31,340 nucleotides of DNA, from NCBI GenBank assembly GCA_049698095.1, contig JBAVXA010000189.1, forward strand, positions 1 through 31,340. The letters run 5' to 3'. The notes under the pieces are model-generated. The model ran no database searches. It saw only the letters and a program-made list of their open reading frames with translations, and was not told the origin of the DNA. This document shows positions 15,691-24,536 of this stretch, piece after piece. The DNA comes from JBEEJL01 sp049698095. GTDB taxonomy: Bacteria; Pseudomonadota; Gammaproteobacteria; Burkholderiales; JBEEJL01. The position numbers and the translations under genes are program-made. Numbering within the stretch: the stretch's first letter is position 1; the number at the start of each line of letters is the position of its first letter.

Positions 15691-16542
15691 TCATTTCGTA
15701 TTGATCGGATTGGTTGGATTGCGCTGATTCAGGATTTCATCAAAGCGCATTTGCACTGCCGGCAAAATTCTTGGGTGCGTGAGGATGTAAAATTTGTCTT
15801 CGGCAATCGCCGCGAACAGGTCGTTCGCGACATCGGCCGCGGTTTTCTTACCCTTGATCAAGGCTTGTTTCAATAACTCATGCCTCGCTTTCTGATCAGC
15901 CGACATGCTTTCTTCCTCGTTTTTCAAGTCCGCCGGCCGGTTGCGCGACGATTCGCCGATGCCGGTGTTGACATACGCCGGGCATAAAACGGCGGCATGA
16001 ATTTTTGCGCCTACTTCATTCAGGTCGTGATACAAGGTTTCGGTCAGCGCAACAACGCCGTGTTTGCTGACGTTATACGACGCGGACATGGTGGGCGTAA
16101 GCAAGCCAGCGACCGAGGCGGTGTTGATGACGTAGCCTTCATCACCCTGCGCGAGCATGCGCGGCACGAAGATTCGGACGCCGTTAATTACGCCCCATAA
16201 ATTGACGCCCAGCTCCCATTGCCAGTCGGCTTCGGTGGTTTCCCACGCTCGCTTGCCGCCAGCGACCCCTGCATTGTTGAACAATAGATGGCAGGCGCCG
16301 AATGCTGCATAGGTCCGATCCGCGAGCGCCTGTACATCGACGGCTTTCGACACATCGCATTTCACCGCCAGTACTTCTGCGCCCATTTTTTTCAGTTCTG
16401 ACGCCGCCTGCTGCAGCGCGCGGTCTTCGATATCGGCAATAACGATTTTCATGCCTTCGCGCACGCACACATCCGCTATCGCGCGCCCCAGCCCGCTCGC
16501 GCCGCCGGTGATGACGGCCACTTTATTTTTCAGGTTTTGCAT
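15691..16542 (-). CDS. Short-chain dehydrogenase/reductase (SDR), mirror copy
   Basis: Identical to the gene at 14799-15650, on the other strand. 283-residue classical SDR with TGGASGLG, NNAG and the Asn-Ser-Tyr-Lys catalytic set, probably NAD-dependent. The two SDR copies face each other tail to tail across the axis, an arrangement created by the fold-back and probably absent from the real genome. Confidence 0.85.
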   Translation of the reverse strand: MQNLKNKVAVITGGASGLGRAIADVCVREGMKIVIADIEDRALQQAASELKKMGAEVLAVKCDVSKAVDVQALADRTYAAFGACHLLFNNAGVAGGKRAWETTEADWQWELGVNLWGVINGVRIFVPRMLAQGDEGYVINTASVAGLLTPTMSASYNVSKHGVVALTETLYHDLNEVGAKIHAAVLCPAYVNTGIGESSRNRPADLKNEEESMSADQKARHELLKQALIKGKKTAADVANDLFAAIAEDKFYILTHPRILPAVQMRFDEILNQRNPTNPINTK

Positions 16543-16552
16543 GGGTTGCACT

Positions 16553-17455
16553 TTATTGATTGAGGAAGGTTTCGATGATTTTCGCCAGCACCTGTGGCTG
16601 ATCATGGTGCAGCATATGTCCGGCGTTCTGCACTGTGGCTTCGGAATAATGGGCAAAATATTTTTTTCGCTGCGCAAAGGCTGTTGCGTCTTCCTTCAGC
16701 CACTTGCTGATGATATCGGTTTCGCTGGCAATGACCCACAGCGTCGGCGCCGTGATCGCGCGCCAGCAGGCCATTGCTTCTTCGAGGCGAGATAAAACCG
16801 GATTGATGTTTTTATGGCGCGGGTCGCTATTCAGGATGACATCGCCGTTGGATGTCTGCTTGGCCCAATGCTTCGCGAGAAATAATGCCTTATCGGTAGC
16901 CAGGCGCGGGTTAGTTTTTTGCAGGCGCTGCGCGACTTCGGAAAAATCTTTATACGGCCGGAAGCCCGGCGTCTCGTGCAATTCATGCAGCCACTGGCGA
17001 TAGCGCGCAGGCGCCTTGTCCGGCTCCTGCGCGGGCATGCCAAAGCCTTCGAGCGAGATGAATTTGCGGATTCTTTCCGCACGCGCGCCGGCGTACAAGC
17101 CCGCCACGTTGCCGCCCATGCTGTGGCCGACGAGATTGACCGGTGCGTCGGGCGAATAATGCTTGATGACGGCTTCCATATCGCCGATATAGTCGGGAAA
17201 ATAATATCCGTCCTGCGGCCATTCGCTCAGACCGAAGCCGCGCCAGTCCGGCGCAATGACGTGCCAGTCTTGAATCAATGCATCGACCAGAAATTGAAAC
17301 GATGCGCCGACGTCCATCCAGCCGTGGAACAGAAACAGTTTCGGCTGCGCTGCAGCGCCCCAGACATGGACGTGATAGCGTAACCCGCGCACGACGATGA
17401 ATTCCGAACGCGCAGCCCTGACGGGTCGATACGCTGGAGGCAAAATCGTATCCAA
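16553..17455 (-). CDS. Alpha/beta hydrolase (Ser nucleophile), mirror copy
   Basis: Identical to 13886-14788. Serine hydrolase with GHSMGG (Ser112) and His280, starting at a TTG coupled to the stop codon of the GST-like gene. Likely ester, lactone or C-C hydrolase of the SDR-ending operon. No sequence difference from its twin. Confidence 0.84.
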   Translation of the reverse strand: MDTILPPAYRPVRAARSEFIVVRGLRYHVHVWGAAAQPKLFLFHGWMDVGASFQFLVDALIQDWHVIAPDWRGFGLSEWPQDGYYFPDYIGDMEAVIKHYSPDAPVNLVGHSMGGNVAGLYAGARAERIRKFISLEGFGMPAQEPDKAPARYRQWLHELHETPGFRPYKDFSEVAQRLQKTNPRLATDKALFLAKHWAKQTSNGDVILNSDPRHKNINPVLSRLEEAMACWRAITAPTLWVIASETDIISKWLKEDATAFAQRKKYFAHYSEATVQNAGHMLHHDQPQVLAKIIETFLNQ

Positions 17456-17456
17456 A

Positions 17457-18395
17457 TCAGGCTTCGACTTTTGTCATCTGGTAGCCCGCGCGGGGGAAAT
17501 GGATAACGACGGTTCCGGCGCGCTCATCGTGACGCCGAATGCCGATTTCGTCCAGCCGCGCCAGCGCCAGCTTGCCGGTCGACGGATCCTGCCCGTAATC
17601 GCCGGGCGCGACCGATACCATATCGCCGAGCGCAATGCCCTCGGGCAACTCGACAGCGACTGTACCCTCGGCCATCGGTTCGGCATTGTGCGCGACGGCG
17701 ATGGCGTCGGTGCTGCTCATGTCCTGCGATTCGCCATGGCCGAGCGCTTTCATGCGCCCCAGCCAATCATGCACGCGCGGATAGCGATCGAGAATGTCCG
17801 CCGCCGGACCGGCGCGCAGGATAAACCACAGACAATGATAATAAGAGAAATCGGCGATGCATGGCCCGTCACCCATGATGAATTTCACGCCGGACTCAAA
17901 CTGGGATTCCATTTGCTGCAAAGTGTTGAGCAACAGCAGGCGCGCTTCGTTCAGGCTGGGGCGTTGCGCCGGGCCTTTGCGAAACGCGGCGCGGTCTTCG
18001 CGGAAGGCATTCATTTCCGCTTCGCTCATGTGGCCGAACAGGACTTTGGCCCCTTCAGGCTGCGAGGCGATCATCACCGAGGCGAAAAATAGCTGGCGAT
18101 CCGCCCATGCCGCAGCAGCAGTCGATGCGATCGCGCTTCGTGCCGGAAACAAAGTGGGGCTGTATTTTATTTCGTCCAGTACCCGGGCAATCAGCTGCGT
18201 GTCGCAATAAATATCTGCGCCGATTTGCAGTACCGGCGTTTTGCGGTAACCGCCGGTAAGCGCAATCACATCGGGCTTGGGCATGATGGGAGAAATTATC
18301 ACACTGTTCCATTGCAGTTTTTTGTAGCCCATGATGAGGCGGATTTTCTCCGCGAAGGGCGACATCGGGTAGTGATGGAGAATTATTTCGGTCAT
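17457..18395 (-). CDS. Glutathione S-transferase-like protein with C-terminal extension, mirror copy
   Basis: Identical to 12946-13884. 312-residue protein: GST thioredoxin-like and helical domains plus about 80 extra C-terminal residues of unknown role. Same 1-nt gap to the following hydrolase and the same AT-rich 39-bp leader (18396-18434). Confidence 0.82.
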   Translation of the reverse strand: MTEIILHHYPMSPFAEKIRLIMGYKKLQWNSVIISPIMPKPDVIALTGGYRKTPVLQIGADIYCDTQLIARVLDEIKYSPTLFPARSAIASTAAAAWADRQLFFASVMIASQPEGAKVLFGHMSEAEMNAFREDRAAFRKGPAQRPSLNEARLLLLNTLQQMESQFESGVKFIMGDGPCIADFSYYHCLWFILRAGPAADILDRYPRVHDWLGRMKALGHGESQDMSSTDAIAVAHNAEPMAEGTVAVELPEGIALGDMVSVAPGDYGQDPSTGKLALARLDEIGIRRHDERAGTVVIHFPRAGYQMTKVEA

Positions 18396-18434
18396 TTCGA
18401 GCCTTGTTTTAACTTTTTGATTATATTAATATTT

Positions 18435-19223
18435 TTAGCAAAGCAGGTCCGGCTGTTCTTTGACAATTCTATTCCACAACGGTTGAAACTGAAACCAGCC
18501 GGCAAAGTGCGAACCGACCTGCGAGCAGGTCAGCGCAGCGTTTTTATCGTCAATCGAAATCGGTTGCCCGGCTGCTTCGGCGAGCAGTTGCGCCTGACAT
18601 GAGCGTTCCATGGTAATGAACCACCACGCCGCTTCATCAACCGTGTGGCCAACCGTCAATAAACCGTGATTCTGCAGGATTACCGCCTTGTTCGGCCCGA
18701 GGGCTTTGCCGATGCGCGCGCCTTCGCTGGTGTCGAGCACCACGCCGGTGTAATCGTTGAACAGCGCGTGAGATTTATAGAAAGCGCACGCATCCTGCGT
18801 CAAAGGGTCGAGCAGGCGCCCGAGTGTGGCCCAGGTCTTGCCGTAGAGCGAGTGCGAATGCGCAGCGGCAACGCAATCGGGTCGCGCCGCGTGCACTTGC
18901 GAATGGATCGCGAACGCTGCGGCATTCACCGGTTGTTTGCCTTCGACCACTTCGCCGGTATGCGAAACGCGAATCAGGTCGGACGCCTTGATCTGGGAAA
19001 AATGCATGCCGAACGGGTTTACCCAGAACGTATCGGTGTATTCCGGATCGCGCGCGGTAATATGCCCGGCTACGCCTTCGTCGAACCCGAATTTGGAAAA
19101 AAGGCGAAAAGCACCGGCCAGTTTTTGTTTGCGCTGTTGCCGTTCCTCTTCGACCGTGGCAAAAACCGGCGGTTGCGGCAGGTTCATGCCGAGCTGCGGC
19201 GGAAGTTTCACATTATCATTCAT
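18435..19223 (-). CDS. Class II aldolase/adducin family protein, mirror copy
   Basis: Identical to 12118-12906. 262-residue metal-dependent aldolase/decarboxylase-fold protein with histidines in HSH (122-124) and NHGLL (186), and a strong GGAGGA ribosome-binding site. Follows the cyclase-family gene by 24 bp. Confidence 0.87.
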   Translation of the reverse strand: MNDNVKLPPQLGMNLPQPPVFATVEEERQQRKQKLAGAFRLFSKFGFDEGVAGHITARDPEYTDTFWVNPFGMHFSQIKASDLIRVSHTGEVVEGKQPVNAAAFAIHSQVHAARPDCVAAAHSHSLYGKTWATLGRLLDPLTQDACAFYKSHALFNDYTGVVLDTSEGARIGKALGPNKAVILQNHGLLTVGHTVDEAAWWFITMERSCQAQLLAEAAGQPISIDDKNAALTCSQVGSHFAGWFQFQPLWNRIVKEQPDLLC

Positions 19224-19247
19224 GGCGATGTCCTCCAGTATCGGAAA

Positions 19248-20294
19248 TTATACGGTCGCAACCGGCGTCACTGGCGATCCGACTGCGCCTGGCAGGCGCA
19301 ACGGCGGCGCGGTCAACAGAAAGCGATTGCGCCGGTTTTTGCGCAGCCAATCGGCCAGATCCTTGAGCCACCATAATTCGGCTAACGGCGCGCCGAGCTT
19401 GAACAGGCAGTGCTGATGCAACGGCAGCAACGGCGCCCTGCCGGGACGCAAAGGTGGATTGGCCGGGTAGTGCTCCACTGCGTAATTATCCGCGCAAATT
19501 GCCGCTATGCCTATATCGGTGATCCACTGCAGCAGTTTTTCATCGCGTCCGTCGAGCCCGAGGCCGCTGGCTTTCACGGTCTCCTTGTCCGGCTGCCGCT
19601 GCATTTGCATGATTAAATGGGTGAACCCGGTATGCAATACCAACATGTCGCCGGTCTCGATGTCGACTTTGTCGGCTTGCATCACGCGCATCAAATCGTC
19701 GTAGCCGAGGGCCTTGCGCGCATGGCCGTAGTGCGCGTGCAGATCGACCAGCACGCCGCGGCCCTGAATGGCTTTCTGCGCCATATTCTCAATACCGAGC
19801 GCGTTCGCGCCAAACGGCCCGGCGCATTCATGTCCGCCGTCGTAATCATGCGGCCCGGCGATATGCTCGTTCGCCCGATAGCCGTTGTAATACACCATAT
19901 CTTCGACGCCGTCGCCGTCCGCGTCGAAGCGCGCGCCGATATGCGCGAGACTGTCCCATTGGGTTGAATATTGCAGCGACAGCAGTACCTGGTCGTCGCA
20001 CACTATGTCGGTGCTGTTCGGATCGAATTTTGCCAGCGGAAAATTCATGCGCGGCTGGCCGTCGGCGTAATGCGTCGGACTGATTTGCGGCGGTTTGCGG
20101 CTGGGGTTGAGCACCGAACCGCCCGGGTAATCCAGCGGCAGACTCAGACAGAACGCCAGCCCTTCGCGGACTTCCGCCACGCCTTGCATTACTTTTTGCG
20201 GCGTGAGCAGATTCAAGCGACCGAGTTGGTCGTCAACGCCGAAGTCTCCCCAGGTTGAGCCGTCGGGACGGTTTTTCCACCGCGGATTTTTCAT
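19248..20294 (-). CDS. Cyclase family protein (kynurenine formamidase-like), mirror copy
   Basis: Identical to 11047-12093. 348-residue metal-hydrolase-fold protein with the variant motif TQWDSLAH. The start is placed at 20294 because longer in-frame versions would run into the divergent dehydrogenase gene at 20427. Confidence 0.84.
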   Translation of the reverse strand: MKNPRWKNRPDGSTWGDFGVDDQLGRLNLLTPQKVMQGVAEVREGLAFCLSLPLDYPGGSVLNPSRKPPQISPTHYADGQPRMNFPLAKFDPNSTDIVCDDQVLLSLQYSTQWDSLAHIGARFDADGDGVEDMVYYNGYRANEHIAGPHDYDGGHECAGPFGANALGIENMAQKAIQGRGVLVDLHAHYGHARKALGYDDLMRVMQADKVDIETGDMLVLHTGFTHLIMQMQRQPDKETVKASGLGLDGRDEKLLQWITDIGIAAICADNYAVEHYPANPPLRPGRAPLLPLHQHCLFKLGAPLAELWWLKDLADWLRKNRRNRFLLTAPPLRLPGAVGSPVTPVATV

Positions 20295-20343
20295 CGGTTT
20301 TTCCAGGCCGGATTGACGTTTACCATTATGCCGGTTATTCGCG

Positions 20344-20372
20344 TTTACAAGCGAGAGTAATTTGGTTAGCAT
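20344..20372 (+). promoter_or_regulatory. Candidate sigma70 promoter of the catabolic operon, mirror copy
   Basis: TTTACA (20344-20349), 17 nt, TAGCAT (20367-20372), giving a leader of 54 nt to the dehydrogenase ATG at 20427. Same element as 10969-10997. A weaker TTGACG at 20313-20318 has no good -10 partner. Confidence 0.45.
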
Positions 20373-20426
20373 CACATGCAGAATTGTGCTGCCCGCGGAA
20401 CCAAGCCTTGAATCAGGAATTCTTTG

Positions 20427-21953
20427 ATGCGTTTTGATATTTCCCATGCCGGCTTTACCCTCGGCGTTATCGGTGCCGGCGCAATGGGACGCGGAATTGC
20501 GCAAATTGCGGCCCAGGCGGACATTAAAGTATGGTTGATGGATGCGCGGGCAGGCGCTGCCGCCGAAGCAAAACAAGCTGTTGACGCCTCGCTCGGCAAG
20601 CTCGTCGAAAAGAACAAAATCACTGTTGAAGCAAAAAGCGCCGCGATGAGAAACCTGCACATCGCCGACGAGCTCAAACAACTGGCCCCTTGCCATGTGG
20701 TCATTGAAGCGATCGTTGAAAACCTCGAAGCCAAGCGCGATTTGTTCCGCCAGCTCGAAACTATCGTCAGCGCGGATTGCCTGCTCGCGACCAACACCTC
20801 ATCACTGCAGGTCACATCCATCGCTGCAGGCTGCAAACTGCCGGGCCGCGTCGGCGGATTTCATTTCTTCAATCCGGTGCCGGTAATGAAACTGGTTGAA
20901 GTGATTGACGGCGCATTGACCGAGCCATGGGTCGGCGACGCATTGATGCAGCTTGCAAGACGCACCGGACACATACCGGTCAAAGCAAAAGACACACCGG
21001 GATTTATCGTCAACCACGCCGGGCGCGGATTCGGTACCGAAGCATTGCGCATCGTCGGCGAGGGCGTAACGGATTTCGCCACCGTAGACCGCATACTCAC
21101 CGACGCGGCCGGATTCAAGATCGGCCCATTTGCCTTGATGGACCTGACCGCGCTGGATGTATCGCATCCGGTTATGGAATCGATATATAACCAATATTAT
21201 CAGGAGCCGCGCTTTCGTCCATCGATCATTACTGCGCAGCGCTTATCCGCCGGTTTGCTCGGACGTAAAACGCAGCGCGGGTTTTATGAATATAAAGAGG
21301 GCGTGCAACAGATCACGCCCGAACCTGCGGCCCCCGGTATCAGACCGAAAAAAGTGTGGGTGAGCAAAGCCGGCGCGGAGACGCATCGTGCGGTGAGCGA
21401 ACTGGTGATAAAACTCGGCGGCGTCATTGACGATGCAGCAAAACCCGCGGCCGACTCGCTGTGCATTGTAATGCCGATCGGGCTTGACGCTACCAGCGCC
21501 GCCGTCGCGGAAAGTCTCGATGCGAAAAACACCGTCGCCATTGACACGTTGTTTGGTTTAGCTTCGCGCCGCACCCTGATGACCTCGCCCATTACTTCAA
21601 ACGAAATGCGCGATGCCGCACACGGCTTGTTCGCTTGCGACGGCATTCCGGTGTCGATTATCAAAGACAGTGCCGGTTTCGTCGCGCAAAGAGTCGTCGC
21701 GCACATCGTCAACATCGGCTGCGACATCGCGCAACAGCGCATTGCATCGCCCGCCGACATTGATCGCGCTGTGCAGTTAGGCCTTGGTTATCCGCTCGGC
21801 CCACTCGCCATGGGCGATAAATCTTCATCGCATAACATATTGAATATATTGAATAATTTATATACTTTCTACGGCGACCCGCGCTATCGTGCCAGCCCGT
21901 GGCTGAAACGCCGTGCGTTGTTGAATGTTTCACTACTGACTGACGAAAATTAA
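20427..21953 (+). CDS. 3-hydroxyacyl-CoA dehydrogenase, PaaH/PaaC-like, mirror copy
   Basis: Identical to 9388-10914. 508-residue NAD-dependent dehydrogenase with the GAGAMG dinucleotide motif, the HFFNPVP catalytic segment and two C-terminal 3HCDH domains, as in phenylacetate-type enzymes. AGGA at 20415-20418 supports the ATG at 20427 over the TTG at 20424. First gene of the operon. Confidence 0.9.
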   Translation: MRFDISHAGFTLGVIGAGAMGRGIAQIAAQADIKVWLMDARAGAAAEAKQAVDASLGKLVEKNKITVEAKSAAMRNLHIADELKQLAPCHVVIEAIVENLEAKRDLFRQLETIVSADCLLATNTSSLQVTSIAAGCKLPGRVGGFHFFNPVPVMKLVEVIDGALTEPWVGDALMQLARRTGHIPVKAKDTPGFIVNHAGRGFGTEALRIVGEGVTDFATVDRILTDAAGFKIGPFALMDLTALDVSHPVMESIYNQYYQEPRFRPSIITAQRLSAGLLGRKTQRGFYEYKEGVQQITPEPAAPGIRPKKVWVSKAGAETHRAVSELVIKLGGVIDDAAKPAADSLCIVMPIGLDATSAAVAESLDAKNTVAIDTLFGLASRRTLMTSPITSNEMRDAAHGLFACDGIPVSIIKDSAGFVAQRVVAHIVNIGCDIAQQRIASPADIDRAVQLGLGYPLGPLAMGDKSSSHNILNILNNLYTFYGDPRYRASPWLKRRALLNVSLLTDEN

Positions 21954-21960
21954 ACACACC

Positions 21961-21991
21961 TTGGCATCCTGCGCGTCGCGAAGGATGTCAA
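21961..21991. repeat. Intergenic hairpin between dehydrogenase and thiolase, mirror copy
   Basis: Same element as 9350-9380: ttggcatcct...aggatgtcaa stem with a short GC inner stem, then seven A. It lies 7 nt after the dehydrogenase stop and ends 16 nt before the thiolase ATG. Related to the 27-bp repeat at both window ends. Confidence 0.6.
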
Positions 21992-22007
21992 AAAAACAGG
22001 AATATTA

Positions 22008-23210
22008 ATGCTTGACGCTTATATATATGATGGGTTGCGCAGCCCGATCGGCCGACATGGCGGCAAACTCGCCGGCGTGCGCCCGGACGATCTCGCCGCT
22101 GAAGTCATCAAGACCCTGGTCGCGCGCTCGGCATTCAAAGCCGAACGGATCGAAGACGTGATTCTCGGTTGCACGAACCAGGCAGGCGAAGACGCGCGTA
22201 ACGTCGCGCGTCATGCTGCGCTTCTGGCCGGATTACCGACGTCTGTTGGCGGCGCAACAGTGAATCGTTTGTGCGCCAGCGGCTTGCAGGCAGTCATCGA
22301 TGCCGCGCGCGCCATCACTGCCAACGAAGGCGAGCTGTATATCGCAGGCGGCACCGAAAGCATGAGCCGCGCACCGTTCACCATGGCAAAAGCCGAATCC
22401 GCTTACAGCCGCGAGATGAAGATTTTCGACACCACCATCGGCGCGCGATTTCCCAACCCGAAAATCATCGCACAATACGGCGGCGATACCATGCCGGAAA
22501 CGTCGGACAACGTGGCGGCGCAATACGGAATTTCGCGCGAAGCTGCCGATATCTTCGCCGCGGCGTCGCAAGCCAAATACGCTGCCGCCAAAGCTGACGG
22601 ATTTTTCGCCGGCGAAATTCACTCCATCAGCGTTTCGACCGGCAGGAAAGCACCACCGCTAGTGGTGAATGAGGACGAACATCCGCGCGCCGATTCCAGC
22701 TTCGAGGTGCTGCAAAAAATGAAACCGCTGTTCGACGGCGGCGTCACCACGGCGGGCAATGCATCGGGCATTAACGACGGCGCAGCGGCCTTATTCATTG
22801 GCAGCAAAGGCGTCGGCGAACAAGCGGGCGTCAAACCCATGGCGAGAATTCTGTCCGCCGCATCGGCCGGCGTCGAGCCGCGCATCATGGGCGTCGGGCC
22901 GGCCTATGCGATCCCGAAAGCACTCGAACGCGCGCGACTCGGGCTGAAGGACATGGACATCATCGAAATCAACGAAGCCTTTGCCGCGCAGGTTCTGGGC
23001 TGCCTGCATTTGCTCAAAGTCGATTTCGCCGACAAGCGCGTCAATCCGAATGGCGGCGCAATTGCCGTCGGACACCCGCTCGGCTGCTCCGGCGCGCGGC
23101 TGGCGTTGACTGTGTCGCGCGAATTGCAAAGACGTAAGGGAAAATATGCAGTGATCAGCCTTTGCATCGGGGTCGGGCAGGGATTGGCGATGGTGATTGA
23201 ACGCACCTGA
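22008..23210 (+). CDS. Acetyl-CoA acyltransferase (thiolase), 3-oxoadipyl-CoA thiolase-like, mirror copy
   Basis: Identical to 8131-9333. 400-residue degradative thiolase with Cys89, His356 and Cys386, resembling PcaF/PaaJ. Cleaves a 3-oxoacyl-CoA to acetyl-CoA plus a shorter acyl-CoA (succinyl-CoA if the substrate is 3-oxoadipyl-CoA). AGGAA at 21998-22002 precedes the start. Confidence 0.9.
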   Translation: MLDAYIYDGLRSPIGRHGGKLAGVRPDDLAAEVIKTLVARSAFKAERIEDVILGCTNQAGEDARNVARHAALLAGLPTSVGGATVNRLCASGLQAVIDAARAITANEGELYIAGGTESMSRAPFTMAKAESAYSREMKIFDTTIGARFPNPKIIAQYGGDTMPETSDNVAAQYGISREAADIFAAASQAKYAAAKADGFFAGEIHSISVSTGRKAPPLVVNEDEHPRADSSFEVLQKMKPLFDGGVTTAGNASGINDGAAALFIGSKGVGEQAGVKPMARILSAASAGVEPRIMGVGPAYAIPKALERARLGLKDMDIIEINEAFAAQVLGCLHLLKVDFADKRVNPNGGAIAVGHPLGCSGARLALTVSRELQRRKGKYAVISLCIGVGQGLAMVIERT

Positions 23211-23215
23211 GCGCC

Positions 23216-23244
23216 TTGGCGCGCAACCCCGGCGCCTGTATAAA
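23216..23244 (+). promoter_or_regulatory. Possible internal promoter before the CoA-transferase, mirror copy
   Basis: TTGGCG (23216-23221), 17 nt, TATAAA (23239-23244), 29 nt before the CoA-transferase ATG. Same as 8097-8125; pattern match only. Confidence 0.35.
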
Positions 23245-23273
23245 AATGAATAATCACGACGCGAGAATATTTC

Positions 23274-24497
23274 ATGCCTTCTGCCCTATCCCACCTTCGT
23301 GTTCTCGATCTTTCGCGCGTACTCGCCGGCCCATGGTCGTCGCAAATTCTCGCCGACCTGGGCGCAGAGGTGATCAAGGTCGAACGCCCCGGCTCGGGCG
23401 ACGATACGCGTGATTGGGGCCCGCCGTTCCTTAAGGACAAAAACGGCAATGATACGCACGAAGCCGCCTATTATCTTTCCGCCAACCGCGCGAAAAAATC
23501 TCTGACGCTGGATATATCCAGGCCGGAGGGACAGGCGATTATCCTTCAGCTCGCGGCAGTATCCGATATCGTGATCGAAAATTTCAAGGTTGACGGCCTG
23601 AAGCATTACGGCCTCGACTACGCATCGCTGAAACCGATCAATCCGCGTTTGATTTACTGCTCGATTACCGGCTTCGGCCAGTCAGGGCCGTATGCGCATT
23701 ACGCCGGTTACGACATCATGATCCAGGGCATGGGCGGTTTGATGAGCGTGACCGGCGAGCGCGACGACAAGCCCGGCGGCGGGCCGATGAAAGTCGGCGT
23801 GGCAGTGACCGACATCATGACCGGCATGTACGCAACGGTCGCCATTCTCGCGGCGGTCGAACACCGTCACCAAAGCGGCGAGGGGCAATACATTGATCTC
23901 GCATTGCTCGACACGCAGGTCGCGATGCTGGCCAACCTGACGGCGAACTATCTGGTTGCAGGCAAGGTTCCGCAGCGGCTAGGAAATGCGCATGCGACAA
24001 TTGTCCCCTACCAGCCATTCGAATGTGCCGACGGGCATTTGATTCTCGCTGTCGGCAATGACAGCCAGTTCGCGAAATTCTGCAACATCGCCAACGCGAC
24101 GGAAATAAAAAACGACGTGCGCTTTGCCACCAACAGCGCAAGGGTGACACATCGCGAGCTGCTGATACCGCTGTTGCAGACCATCATGAAACAACGCACG
24201 CGCGACGCTTGGCTTGGCGCGCTTGAGCCCGCCGGCGTTCCATGCGGGCCGATTAACAACCTGCAGCAGGTATTCGACAACGCACAGGTCAAACATCGCA
24301 ACGTGCGCGTTGAAGTGCCGCACCCGCTGGCCGGCCCATTGCCGACGGTGGCAAATCCGATCAATTTTTCCGCCACGCCCATTGAATACAAGAAGGCGCC
24401 GCCACTATTAGGCCAGCACACGGAAGAAATTTTGCATACACTATTGAATATGCGCGACGACGAAATACAGGCTCTGCGCAATAATAAAATTATTTAA
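23274..24497 (+). CDS. Class III CoA-transferase (CaiB/BaiF family), mirror copy
   Basis: Identical to 6844-8067. 407-residue CoA-transferase with catalytic Asp180 in AVTDIMTGMYA. Probably activates a carboxylic acid, perhaps a C5-C6 dicarboxylate, using succinyl-CoA or a similar donor. Confidence 0.88.
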   Translation: MPSALSHLRVLDLSRVLAGPWSSQILADLGAEVIKVERPGSGDDTRDWGPPFLKDKNGNDTHEAAYYLSANRAKKSLTLDISRPEGQAIILQLAAVSDIVIENFKVDGLKHYGLDYASLKPINPRLIYCSITGFGQSGPYAHYAGYDIMIQGMGGLMSVTGERDDKPGGGPMKVGVAVTDIMTGMYATVAILAAVEHRHQSGEGQYIDLALLDTQVAMLANLTANYLVAGKVPQRLGNAHATIVPYQPFECADGHLILAVGNDSQFAKFCNIANATEIKNDVRFATNSARVTHRELLIPLLQTIMKQRTRDAWLGALEPAGVPCGPINNLQQVFDNAQVKHRNVRVEVPHPLAGPLPTVANPINFSATPIEYKKAPPLLGQHTEEILHTLLNMRDDEIQALRNNKII

Positions 24498-24536
24498 TAA
24501 AATCAAATACTTAATAAAAACCTTTCAGGGGAAGAC